Shown in pieces: positions 20,188 to 32,600 of a stretch of 64,000 bases of DNA. The stretch lies in assembly GCA_950295325.1 (NCBI GenBank), contig OX485805.1, positions 15,115,501 to 15,179,500 on the forward strand, written 5' to 3'. The notes below the pieces were generated by a model. That model was given only the letters and a program-made list of their open reading frames with translations. It was not told the origin of the DNA and did not search any database. The stretch's first letter is position 1, and each line of letters opens with the position of its first letter. This DNA is from Polytrichum commune (taxonomy: Eukaryota > Streptophyta > Polytrichopsida > Polytrichales > Polytrichaceae). A program made the translations under genes and the position numbers.

Positions 20188-23100
20188 AGTGAGCCATCCC
20201 TAGCTATGCTCCAATGTTTGCTCAAAGTCAACCCCGCTTTTCACCTGAATCCGCCTTTGCTTTGTGTTGGAGACATTCAAACGATTTGAGGTGTGTTCCA
20301 AATATGGGATTAGGAGGCGTTTATAGGTGTTGCTTTTGGGTGGGGTGTTGGATTTAGCACCCTCTACCTTATTTGGCACATGCTCATTTTCTTCACATAA
20401 CTAAATTAAGGGTCCTTTCTAGTTGAGCTGAGCTAAAAGGAAAATATAAGTTTAAAGGTCCTTATCATGTGATTTTAGGAAAAGCCTTTAAGAATATGTA
20501 TATATGAGTCCCTTTCCTTTCCTTAAAGTTTCATCCTTCCTTTCTTCCATCCTTTCTTTCTTCCCTTCTTCCTGATTGATCCACAATTCACTAAACTATG
20601 CAGTGGAAGGAAATATAACTCGTCATCCTACATTTGATATATGGAAATACACTTGTTAGATGTGCAAATCTTCAAATTTGAAATAAAAACTTGGAAGTGG
20701 TATGTTTGGAAATTGTATTATTTGGATATGTCATATCATGGTTGACTTGGATACATCAAGTTTTGAGTTGGGTGTAAGTTGTGCCCTCTCGACTCGATAA
20801 ACAACGTGAAATGCAATGCGTAGAGGCACTTGACATGGTTCCATGCACTCACCTGGGGATAATGTTTTATTGGGCTATAAAGCATGATACCATGGAGGTT
20901 TGGAGGTTTTGTGTGTGGTGGTATGTGGGCACCCTTTTGGATATGTTGATTCTCAATTGACCATTTTCATGTTGTCTTTGAAAGCTATGTTAATTTAGTG
21001 TTGGTCTCATATACCTACCAAGTAAAACTTGACTCTGATATTTATCAATAGGGGCTACAAGAGACTAAGACATAGGCAACAGGCCATAGACAATGATATC
21101 GACCCCTTTTAGGATTAGAAGACTGGTTTGGTTTTTGGAAGTACTCTTACAACTTGATGGGATGCACACGAATATATTTTTGATTGTGAATTGAAGTTAT
21201 CTAGTAAGCCAAGACCTTTCATAGTACGAAGTTTAAGTTGGTACTTTGTTAAGAAGACGTGCTTGCTTTTTGTGCCTTGCAACCGTGGTGCCAATTATTT
21301 TGGTTCATGGTTATTGTTCTTTGGTTACTTAGTTGATTTCACTTCTTTACGGGTCTACTGGAAAGGGCTCTCTAATTCAACACAAATAATTACTTTCCCC
21401 TCAAATTTTGTCATGTGTCATGCTTACATTCGCCAAGATTCACTTACATCCCGTATGGAAACTACATTCCGATACATATAAAGATGAAATGGATAGCTTT
21501 CTATGGTATTTGCACATTGCTAAATTTGGTGGTTATGGATGTAGCTCTCATGTCCATTTCCCCCAAACTTTTCATGCACTTAAATGCAGTTTGTAAAGCA
21601 CTTTGGAACATATAAGGACAACTCTTCATTTAAGTTTTCCTCACTAAAACATATCAATTTTTTAATTTGTGCTTCTTTCCTAAAGTCCAGTTTGGGGTCA
21701 TTGAGAAGTTTTGTGCAGTGTGACCTAATTTTCTTTTATCATTGGAAAATAGCTAATGATAATGATTTTTTATTTTATTACATCTCATTGGAATTGTCCA
21801 AAAGCCATGCATAAATCCAAGTATGGTTAAATCCTAGTTAACATTATAAATCTACAGTGTCCAAATGTTATTACAAGGAATAACAAATAATGTTAAGTTT
21901 ACATGTAGCGTTGGTGATCATTGACACTAAGGTAGCTGACCCATTTCTGATCACCACCTCATTTTCATAGCTTAGGCCAACCTATTTATGTGCAACACAA
22001 TATCAATCTTTGATCAATGTTGACATGTCATGATCAAATTCCAACTTAGCCAAATGTTAGTGGCTAAGTTGACAACTCAATTTAGAGAGCAAGCATATTT
22101 AGATGCTACAATTATTGATTACGGGAGTCAAGTGTTCCCGGTTTTGAAATCGATTGGTGATTGGAAGAGGGTAGCCTATATCAATAGTATTGGTCGAATA
22201 GAATATCTACTTAGAAAATTTATAGTAATTTGGTTCTTGCAATTTTTTATTTATTGAAAAGTATGAATTGCCTCTTCTTTCTATCTCTTTATGTGGGATA
22301 TTGTTTCTTTGATCATACCTAAATTGCTAAATTGGTTGGGAATGGGTCGGCTACCTTACATGTGTTATGGGTTGTTTACAGTTATTAATGAGCAAGACAA
22401 ATCATAACATTACTCAAGGTGCAAGCATGGTCAAGTGCACACCCAAAAAATGCTCTAGTAAACTAAAACCATAATGGTTTTGGTCAAACACCTACAAGTA
22501 GTAGCAAAGTGTTGTTTAAATTGGAATTTATAATGGCAACCTCTATTTTTTTGGGTTAAATACTCAAATATAGAATGTCAAGATGAGATTTTCAAAGCTT
22601 ATGATTAAAAGTGATGCTCAAAAGCAATGGCTAAATCTTGTTTTGGATCTAAATTTCATGACCTTGAATATTTTAAAGTTGGATTTTTTATTTTATTTTA
22701 TTTATTGCATATTCCTTGACTTCATTGTAAACTTGAGGGCATTGTTACATATTTTTATAGAAAAAAACCAAATTAATGTAATTTTCTCATATATTAAACC
22801 AAATATAGACAATTACTTGTTCAATACCACCTACTTGCACACCACTTGCACTATCTTCTAAATTATGTAGACTTCTCTTGATATTTTTTTTTCAACATAA
22901 ATTTCTTGGCTTTGTAGATCAATGTGTTTAGAAATATTTATGAATTTTTCTTCAAAAAAAATTCAAAGTTAGTATACAAATTTGAATTAATTTTACTTAA
23001 ACTTATGCATGATTTAGGAGCTGTCCACTTGACCATGCTTGCACCCCTTAGCAACATGGGCCCTCATAACATAACAATGAACTGTTGAGAGCTTAGTCTG

Positions 23101-23461
23101 AAATTGAATCTATCTGCACAACTTTTTGACCATCCGACTGTTATATTCTAAAGGGTAGGGCCCATGGAATAAGAGCTGAACACTGAATAATATTATGAGA
23201 AATTGGTGCCACTAAATACAGTATTTAGTGAAGCAGTGGCAGTAACCGATGAAGGTGAACTTGAAGACTTCTTCACACACGCTAGTAACATCTAAGGGTT
23301 CAAAGGTGTACCTATGGTATATAACGTCACAAACATAGAAATGGAGTTACATTAATACCTTGTGGCAACAATACCATATCAAAGCTTTGATAATCGATGG
23401 CTCACGAGGTTGCGAGAAGCCCCACACATCATGAGCTCAAGCCCAAGCTCGCAAGTTGTGT
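20188..23461. other. AT-rich gene-free DNA
   Basis: Several open frames of 60-96 codons occur (for example 21191-21481 and 22030-22257) but none shows a recognisable domain. They may be worn transposon coding fragments. A short palindrome CACTAAATAC/GTATTTAGTG lies at about 23211-23232. Confidence 0.5.
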
Positions 23462-23469
23462 GAGCCAAG

Positions 23470-23903
23470 TCCGGGGTGGCAATATTATAGGGGTCTTTGA
23501 ACAATAAGATCATCTGAGAGTTGAAAATGGCTTTAAATTAATGTATTATAGAGTACTTCAAAACATGAGTTGGATTGAATATACTATAATGCTTATGTAA
23601 TATATCATAATATATATTTTTAATTATAGGAATTTATTATAGTTATTTACAAGATAAAAATAAAACCTAGGGTCTGGACTAGGACCCCTGTAATATAAAA
23701 TTACCTTATTACATAATTGTAAATCATTATATTTTATACTACAACTTGTATATATTTATAAATTTTGATACCTTTGGATTCATCTTGAATTTCTCTTTAT
23801 CAACATATTAAAAATGCTAAGATGTTAATCAGATTGTTACCATTATAAAGTGGAATACAATTAAATAATTATGTATTATAGTCTCAGTTATTGCCACCCC
23901 AGG
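23470..23903. mobile_element. hAT-type MITE with perfect 8-bp target duplication
   Basis: Ends: TCCGGGGTGGCAATA on the left and the inverse of CCTGGGGTGGCAATA on the right. Immediately outside both ends lies the direct repeat GAGCCAAG (23462-23469 and 23904-23911), an 8-bp target duplication as made by hAT transposases. The 434-bp interior is AT-rich and non-coding. The CAGGGGTGG-like tip also fits hAT ends. Confidence 0.75.
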
Positions 23904-23911
23904 GAGCCAAG

Positions 23912-25040
23912 GTAAAAGGATTCAACCCCTTACATGTGTTTCATATGGTGGAGTTTTGTCTCAAGGTTGGTCCTCTCTTTATTGGCTTTGTCTTGCGGGC
24001 AGGAGACTTAGTGATGGAATTTGAAATGCGCCAAAAGTTGGGCCTCTATCCTGAAGTATAGTTCACTCAAGTAAAAGCCATACTCTTTATCTAAGTAAAA
24101 GTGAAAGCTATTTTATTACCTTGAACATTACACATACAATAGGTACATGAAAACTCCAATTGCACGTGATTTAACCACGTGTGCAAGATAATAATTGGGC
24201 ATAACACTCTTGTGACTCGCCGCTTCTTTAATAGAATTTCAAGTACAAGCCAAAACTTGAACTAGTAGAAAATTGAAGACAAGGAAGGACGAACCGAAGC
24301 TAGTATACCATTTTGGGTCCAAAGTTCTTTTACCTCAAGTTCTTCAATCTGGCATTTAGATACCCCACTGCCAGGCATGCTAGGGCCATCAACTCGCATT
24401 CAACCGAGTTCTTGTCATTGGAGAATCAAAGCCAACAACGTCAAACCAGAATCACGCAAACAATAATTTGTCTCCCCATTTTCCATTGATAGATTTCACC
24501 CCTGAACGTCGAGCTGAGAGACATTGGCAGCTGGTTTGTCAGCCGAATGTGGGAACCTCATGAGCTTGAGCTCAAACTATTGGGTTGCCATTACACACAA
24601 CTTGAAGTCAAGTGCAAACATGCAAATTTGGTGGTCCAAGGTGGAAGATTTTGAGCCCTCAGAAATGTCTATGGTGCAGGAGCTTTGTTTCAAGATTGGT
24701 CTCAGCTTTTTCTACATTGGTTCTCAGATACAAGCTGAAATCTGATCAACTTGTGCAATTTTCAAGTTTGATGGCTACCAGTGTGAATTCAGGATTGAAC
24801 TTGAAAATCAATTCTAGAGAAATGAGGATCCAAAGTACAGTACATGTAAGGGTCCAAAGTCTTAGTCCACCAAATTTGGAAGCTTGAGCTTGCTGTGAGC
24901 TTGACAAGCTATGTGCGGAATAATCCTTCACATGAACTGGAATAATCAGCTCCGTCACCATCTTGAAGCGCATTGACAATTGACATGTAACCCATTGCAA
25001 AATTACACATCACCAAATATTGGAGATGTCAGTTTCTAAA
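23912..25040. other. Intergenic DNA, no gene seen
   Basis: No recognisable coding sequence; short frames at 24524-24887 lack any family signature. Confidence 0.45.
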
Positions 25041-25054
25041 TGCAGTTGTAAGCT

Positions 25055-25710
25055 GTGGGCAGTGATCGCCACATGCTCGTCACTGCTGCGGTCACTCTTG
25101 CCACTCTTGTAAAGTGCCGCTTCCACAGTTTGAGTTGTTTATGTGTTTCTGAGGGCTATGTAACACTCAGAAAACCAAGGGGTTCTCACAAAGAAATTGC
25201 AGATCCAGCGTTGCCGTACTCCAGTCAGAGCATCTCGCTGGGCTTATCCGTCAAGGTACCTTAAGATCAGGATCTTTATATTGTGGTGGTTGTTCTGTGC
25301 ATGCGCCTGGTCACTTAATAACGTTGTTCTCGGCTTTGCAAAATCGTTAGCAGGTGTGATTTTTCATTGCAACAATTTGCAAAATTTTGGTAGGATTTAT
25401 ATTGTTTCTGCATTTCGTCGTATCTAATATCCAAGTAAATCGTGTTACTGCGGGTAGGGTACTCGTTGTTGAAATTCTTGACTGCGGGATTGTTTGATGT
25501 TGTCTGTAATTAATTAGTCATGCGACACATGATCGGATTGCTGGACTTGAGTACTCGATACATGTTGGTTGTATTATTTGTGCTGAGATCCGACTTTAAT
25601 TGCAGGATGATGGGGCTCTCACTATAAGACTTACCGACAGTGAGGCGGTTGAGATGGATATCCACAACAGCTTTGATCGTCCTGTTGTTGCTGCAACTGG
25701 ATGAATTCTC
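25055..25710 (+). other. Possible 5' remnants of a degraded gene
   Basis: Frame 25055-25255 contains a hydrophobic stretch ('LVTAAVTLATLV') resembling a signal peptide and ends at a plausible donor (AAG|GTACCT). A second in-phase frame begins after CAG at 25604 and runs to a stop in about 34 codons. Their link to the EXORDIUM-like remnant downstream is only positional. Confidence 0.2.
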
Positions 25711-25819
25711 CACCTGCAGCGGATGAGCATGATCTATACAACCATTTGGTGTTCAATCTTTGCCCAGACCAGCAGCTGCTGGTGGACCTATGAGTACTGC
25801 GGCGTTCAACCTAGGTGCC

Positions 25820-26330
25820 AAATACAGGCCACCCCATTATTAACTTCAAATACTGGGGTGGTCCGGTCAATTCCATCTCTCTCTCTCATGATGGGATAAC
25901 TAGCTATGTGTCACAGAAAACTAACTAACAGTTGTGATGGTGCAAACGTTGTGCAGGTTCTGACGAAACCTATCCATATCTACATTGTGTGGTAAGGTAC
26001 CTAGGCCGCAAATGAGAAGAATGTGACCAAAACTGCTCTCTCGTCGCTCAAACCAGATGTGAAGATCACTCAGTCCCCGAATTTAAGCAATCTCTGGAAG
26101 TTGATGACAAAGCACTACCAGGACGTGCCTGGACAGGCTCGCACATTTGTCACCAACAAGGTCAGGGTTACGAAGGAAATGGGTCCTCTCAAGAGGTCAT
26201 TGACAGGGATTAAGACCCAGAGAAGATTTTGAAACACATCAAGGCTGGCAATCTGCCTGCTGAATACGAACTGGGGTTTTACTTTAATTGCCCTGACAGT
26301 CGCAGCCGTATCCCCTCTCGGCTGGCTTCA
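25820..26330 (+). pseudogene. EXORDIUM / phosphate-induced-1-like pseudogene
   Basis: A frame ending 'NFKYWGGP' (donor at 25866) joins, after an acceptor at 25956, to 'VLTKPIHIYIVW'. That matches the 'Y..GPVLT....V..IWYG' core of plant EXORDIUM/PHI-1 secreted cell-wall proteins. The expected Tyr and a later Trp codon are replaced by stops (TAA 25993-25995, TAG 26002-26004). The frame then continues 'AANEKNVTKTALSSLKP' to a stop at 26232; a frame change near 26215 restores 'HIKAGNLPAEYELGFYF', comparable to the family's LP...G.Y segment. The characteristic HExxH-like part is not found. Two stops and at least one frameshift indicate a dead copy. Assignment rests on the conserved core only. Confidence 0.5.
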
Positions 26331-29300
26331 TGATGCGCTACACAACTACTCGTGCGTATCTCATCCTTACCCTCGCTTGCGAAAGCCGTAATCGCTTCTA
26401 CACTTATTACACACTTGTCGAAGATGCACAGACGATTACGATGAAATATTGTTTAATCCAGTGACATGGGATTGAGTGCTTTCTTTCTTTTCTGTGGCCT
26501 CTTCATGCGCTTTCTAGTATTAACCCCTGCAATTGATTCTTTTGTATATCACTCGAACCATTAAATGAATCTCTCGTTGGATTGTTTATTTGAAAATGCA
26601 GCGCTTCAGGTGGTCATAGGGAGCGGCCTTAACAGCAAATCCAGCGGTTCCCATGTAGTCGGCTCATTGCTGAACATACAATCCTTTCAGACACCTCAAA
26701 GGCCCGTCCCTTCACTGATGCTACTGTTACAATTCCTTTCGGTAATATGTTGGTGAGGCTTGTTAGCATCGGACATGTTTTTGAAGCATGATGGTGGTAT
26801 GAAAGGTAGAGTTTGCATGAGAAATTGCAGGATAAAGACTGCACACTCATTCCTCTGTCATAGTCGTCTCAGGTGTCTATATTAGTTGGCGTAGCACACT
26901 GTCATACATGCACAGTAACTTTCATCATAATCTGCGATAAATTCTTCTCATTATTTGATCGTCTTTGAATCATTTTGATTTGAAAGATTTAAAATTCGAG
27001 GGCGATTCTCGAGGCAGCTAAATCTCTACTTTCTCATTTTGGTCCATGTGATATCATGGGATATCATGGTTACTTCAACTGGTTGAAAGCTATATGACCA
27101 GAAACAAGAACGATCAAAGAGATTCATCTGAGAAAACCTTGTCTTGATCGCTGGCATTAATTGTCCGCCTACTCCTCATGACTGTAAATCGAACAGATAG
27201 AAACTTGGTTATCGTGCAAAGAAAGGGCGATTTGGCTACCGAACGGAAAAGAAATTACCGACATGGATAAGATTTATATTTTTAGGGGATCGGAGTAAAG
27301 GTTTATGTGGTGGCAGCTTGTGATTAATACCTTCATAAGAGTTTTGACAATTGTCATAGTCAAACATTAGCATTTAGATGAGTGGTAACGGGTTAACCTA
27401 TAGATGGACTATGTGTTACCTTAACTTTATTTTACTGCTTCAAAATTTGTAATAATTGTCATATTCACAAAAAAATTAAATTTTCTATGCATTCTCCCTT
27501 ACTCACTACCTTCACCTTGATTAGAGAGAGGACGTTCACCGAAATCCACCCACACTTAAAATTCTGAAACAGCCTTAGAGGAGATGTCTTGACCAGCACC
27601 ACCGAGTTTCCTATACAATTCCAACTGTTTGTCCATTTGTGTCCCATTAAATACAGGTTAGCTACACTATTTAGTATCATACTATTGGCGAATAACCTAA
27701 CTAGATGCAGGCTTAGAGGCCTCAAAGTGTCACGTTTGCCAATTTTCAATACAATATTATTCATCAACATAAGTAACTTTTGAAGTAAAAAATTATCCAC
27801 ATTTTGATGTTTAGTGTAACATACTTGAGATAATAGTGTCTTGTTTTAGTATGCAAGGGGGAGATTTTACTAAGCACACTTATGATAAGTATCATATATT
27901 TTCATATATGTTTTAGTATGCAATAGGAAGATGTTCTTGAGCATGCTAAAGTCAAGTGTCATTTGTGCACACGTCTAATCAACTTGTAAAACATTGTGTA
28001 ACATAAGCATCCACCTCATAATATTATTGAACATACTCATGCCAAGATATTAGTATATGCACTTGAATGCCAAATGTCATGAGGTGACACTAACGGTGAA
28101 ATTGTTGATCATTATTAATGTAACTTAGCATACACCTCAAATAAGGTAAGTGACACTGAATACAACAAATGGTGTAGTCTAGGTTTGTTAAGCAGCCAAG
28201 ATCTAAGTTACATGACATCTTCTAGAATGTAGAATTACTATCCATTAGAAACAAAATCTAGGACAAGTGGGATAGGTTGTACATTCATGACCATTTTAGG
28301 AATTGGCCTCTCCACTTTTACTCTTGATCCTTGACTCTAGCAAAATGAGCTTATCAAACCAATTACTACCATCAGTCCTATATGCTTGGAATCTTCTATT
28401 AAACCCTCACATATTCTTTGTGCATTAGTTCCAGAAATGATAATTTGAAAATAATACCTCGTACTGAGTTACAATGACTCGAGATAGGCAGCACATAGTC
28501 ATGGATACCACAAAAAAGGGATCCCCCACGATCTTCATTGGCAGTCAGACTGATCCCAGAGATTCATCTCCATCACTCCACTCATGCTCAAAGAGTAAAT
28601 GGCTGGTAGAAATTCAAATGTAACTTTGCCAATGCAATACTATGATCAATGGTGTATCAAAGCAATGTTGAAGGAAGCTACATTGAAAACCTAATGATCA
28701 ATCATTCAAACGTGAAGTTCAATAGAAGTATACAATTCAGAATGCTCCGGATAGAGAAAGAGCAGTGAAGACATGTTGCCAACAAGTCTTAAATCCCAAT
28801 GTTCACAACAAAATTCTGGACATATTGGAGAGACCCAATCATGACATTGTGAAATTGTGGAATTCTTAATGCCAGCAGAAATCCAAAAGTGTCACAAACC
28901 CACGACGACAACAACGAATGTAGAAATAAAAGACATACACAATTCCAGGTTCGGTGTTTGTCCAAGTAGGTACACTGTACACAAAAATACTATAACCATC
29001 TTTACCTTATTTGTACCTTTTCAGATGAGTGGTGCAAAAGAGAACATTGTGCAACACAGTTTTCATACTCTCCTCTGTGACCTCTTGCCATCCCCTTCAC
29101 AGCTTGCCTATAGCTGCACATGGGAACAGGAACATCGTACATCAACCGACTGAACTACGTATGACCATTGCATGTGCAAACAGAGAGAACCTTTTCTAAT
29201 AGACCTTGTTGGTTATTCTAGATAATAATGCCCTTGATCTTGAAGGGAGGGCCATTTAATATGACAAGAAGGAACATTTTCTTTAGCCTCGTGATACAAA

Positions 29301-29627
29301 CATTTTGTTCCAACAGGTTTGCTGATCATATGACTACAAAACTTTATAATTACAATGTATATATTGACCGAGTCTTCACAAGCTTCTAACAAGATTACTC
29401 TAGCACTATTGACAGGCATGCAGTACTACATCTGAGTTGCAGCAGCCACTTGAGCAGCCAACACACATTTGTTGCTACAGCTTTTACAGAGGGACATATC
29501 TTTATCTTTTATAAAGAGGGTCCTGTAACCAACTAAATTTCACTAACAGGCTCGCTAGTGATTTTCTACAAGAATTTATCACATCTCGATACTTTCATAT
29601 TCCTGTCAAAAAAGTTCACGGCCGCAA
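26331..29627. other. Intergenic DNA with unassigned open frames
   Basis: The minus frame 27465-27800 and adjoining frames look like a frameshifted coding relic ('KQLELYRKLGGAGQ' in one frame) but I cannot name it. At 27850-27960 a 'tttagtatgcaa...ggaagat' block is repeated about 65 bp apart. The G6PD 3'UTR should lie in the right part. Confidence 0.4.
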
Positions 29628-32600
29628 TTAGTCTGTACCTGCCTTCAAAGTGCCAGGTATCCAGACATAACCCTCAGTCCGCACATAACCCATGCGTGCG
29701 TTTAACTCATCAGATTCTTTCGGGCCTCGACCACCTTGCTTGTAAGGTATCAAATTCAGCTTTCCAGCATCAATCCGATGCAGTAGTGGTGTGAAAATCT
29801 CCCATGCAACCTATTCAAAATTGATAACAGCACAAGTTCAGAGTAATGCATGTGCCCTCTAACTCTATCGATTTAGAGCGTTGAGTTATAGCATTGTTTC
29901 ATCTTCAAGTTAGTCCAATTCTAAATGTTATCTCGAAATGGGTATCACAACAATTAGGGCAAATTCATAGATTATTGCCTTCTATCAAAGGCGAAACACC
30001 TTGAACACACGTGGACAAGCAGGCCTGCACCTGATCTCCCCCAAGGGCAAGCCCCTAAGGGCACACCAAAGTGACAAAATGTGCACCCCCCTCACACATG
30101 GAAGTGTGTGCCAATTCTTCTTGGCAAACTAGAATCAACAGCTCGCACGATTGTAGGGGAAACTTGAAGTTTACGGAGGGGGCCTTGACCAACTCTCTAT
30201 TCCAAAACCCAGAAATTGACTTTTAGGTGACCAAAAACAAGTTGATCCCCCACACTTGTTGGTGTGGACCCAATAATTTAGTATCAGTTGACTGAAGAAA
30301 CTTGGTTTCCATACACCTATTGGTGTAGACCCAAAATTGTATTATTTTACACTTTATTTTTTCATGAGAGCATATTCTTATTATTCAAACCTTACTCAGA
30401 TTTTCGTACTTTTTGAGATTTACTTTCATTCCTCTCCAATCTCAAGATACAAAGTTCATTAAATTCACTCATACAACATTCAAAATAGGCAAGTGCAAGG
30501 ATAACACATTCCAACTTGCACATTGGACAACAAGGCCTCCCTACTCTACTTCCATGTAGGGGCGGGGGGGCAACATATGAGAAAGTAGAGTAGAATACAT
30601 ATGTTGGCCTCCCTACTCTACATGGAAATCCTCGGCTGACAAGATACTTCAAGATACTGACAAAGGAACTCTATTTTGCTTTGTCGGAGCAGCTGGAACA
30701 TAAACGTGTGTGCTAAGTTCCACATGGTTTGTTGAAATATTCAATCCACTTGGATGCCACCACTGTGATTGGGTGATTAGGTTGCACTAGAAATCAAGTG
30801 CTAGGAAGGTTGCCCATCCAAGCATCACAAGAATAGAGGGACTTCGAAACGATAATGCCTCCGATCAAATGTGCACACTTTGAACAGGCACGGACAAGCT
30901 AGCCCATGGATAATTTCCTCCAAAGGCAGGCCCCTAGGTTCCCACATGGTTGGTTGAAAATATTCGTTTTCCCAAGATGTCCCCCATTATAATTGGATGG
31001 ACCATAAATGGTAGGATGCACCGGAAATCAAGTGCTAGGAAGTTTACCAACCAAGCACTATTTCAGCCCAAAGCAGCTTAACCTTGGAGTTCCCATGGGA
31101 TCTGGGTTGAGGGCTTGGCTTTAAGCCACCCTTCAAACATCAACAACTAAAAATCAATGCACCAAGGTTACTTTTGTTAGGAACAACTTTCAAAACATAC
31201 CAGTAGCACCCAATTCAGCATTAGAACAGTACCTTCAACTCATCCCTCCGTACAAAATGTTGTTGATCTCCACGAATACTGTAAAAAAACCAGTACACAC
31301 ACATGATAAGCCATTCAGAACTGCAGAACTGATAGTGTCTTTACTTACATGCCTGCAATCTATAATTCTTCAATATATAATTCACAAATTGTAACACATA
31401 TGTGCAAGACTTCTGGAGATAATGAGACAGCTGAGGTAGAGGTCACTTACGTATCAAGAAGCAGACGCTCATACGCTTCTGGAATAACGACGTCTTGATA
31501 GCGTTGATGATAAGACATGTCTAGCTCACTCTGAGTAGCATTCATCTCCAAACCTGGGGCCTTCACCTGTTACTCGACCACAATCCCTTTCTTCGGTCAG
31601 TGTTTTCCATTATTTAACGGATTCTGACTGAGTTGTAGGAGAGGAGTGGTATTATAACATTCATTGAAATAATCCTTTTAACTCAATGAGACTTTGGTCT
31701 GAATTTGGTCCCCTACAATTATTCAATGGTTGTTTTGCATACAGAACCAATAATTTTTTCCACTTGTGGTGCATGCTTGGAGGTAGAGTTTAAATTTCAA
31801 TGAAGAGCAACCTATTTCAGTTCATTGAGGGCCCCAAACTCGGTTTAGCACCTCTTGGCATGCCGAAATTAGTTTGACACCCTCAATGAACCGATAGAGA
31901 ATGTTCTTTGATCAAACCTCCACACTACCTTCAACCTTGCACCACAAACTTATTGAACATGAAAGATATTCTATGCAAAACAAGGAACTCTTGACCAAAA
32001 GTCATGTGGAGGTAGAGGATACGTCTATTGCATGCAATCAATATGCATGGTCATGTGCTCGTGTGAATAGTTAAAATGATAAGTAATTAAAATATAATCA
32101 AAAGAATAGCTATAATATATTATTAGAATGAACTCTGTGAATTCTATCAAGGGATCCTATGATAGAATCCTGGGTGTGAACTCTTCATTGGAAACCCAAA
32201 TGATGTGCGTGGACGACTATGAAATAAAACCCCCTATATACAAGAAATTTATAGTCAAATGAAGACATACTAACATAAGCCTAGGAAATGGACTCATGTA
32301 TTTATACTGATCTTTTCAATATAAAGTCAAGGAAAACTTCTGCCTGGCATTGCCACTACATATTTCAAGGTTCATTAAGAAATACTAACCGTAAGTTTCA
32401 TGTACATAGCCTCTTTTGGTTGCAGACGCATCACAAATTCATTACGGCCCTGCTTCTTGCCTGCACAAAGAAAAAGTGCAAATTTTTAGATTTGAAACCA
32501 ACACATTTTTTTCCATATGAACAATTAAAAACCAAGGCCCTAACATCTCTCAAAACCCCTGCAGTCGGAATCTTGAAAACATGGACTCCACAAATAAGAA

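Noticed and set aside
27855-27875. 'gcaagggggagat' resembling a Copia polypurine tract
   Set aside because: No LTR start follows, no reverse transcriptase or integrase frame lies upstream, and a related block repeats about 65 bp later.
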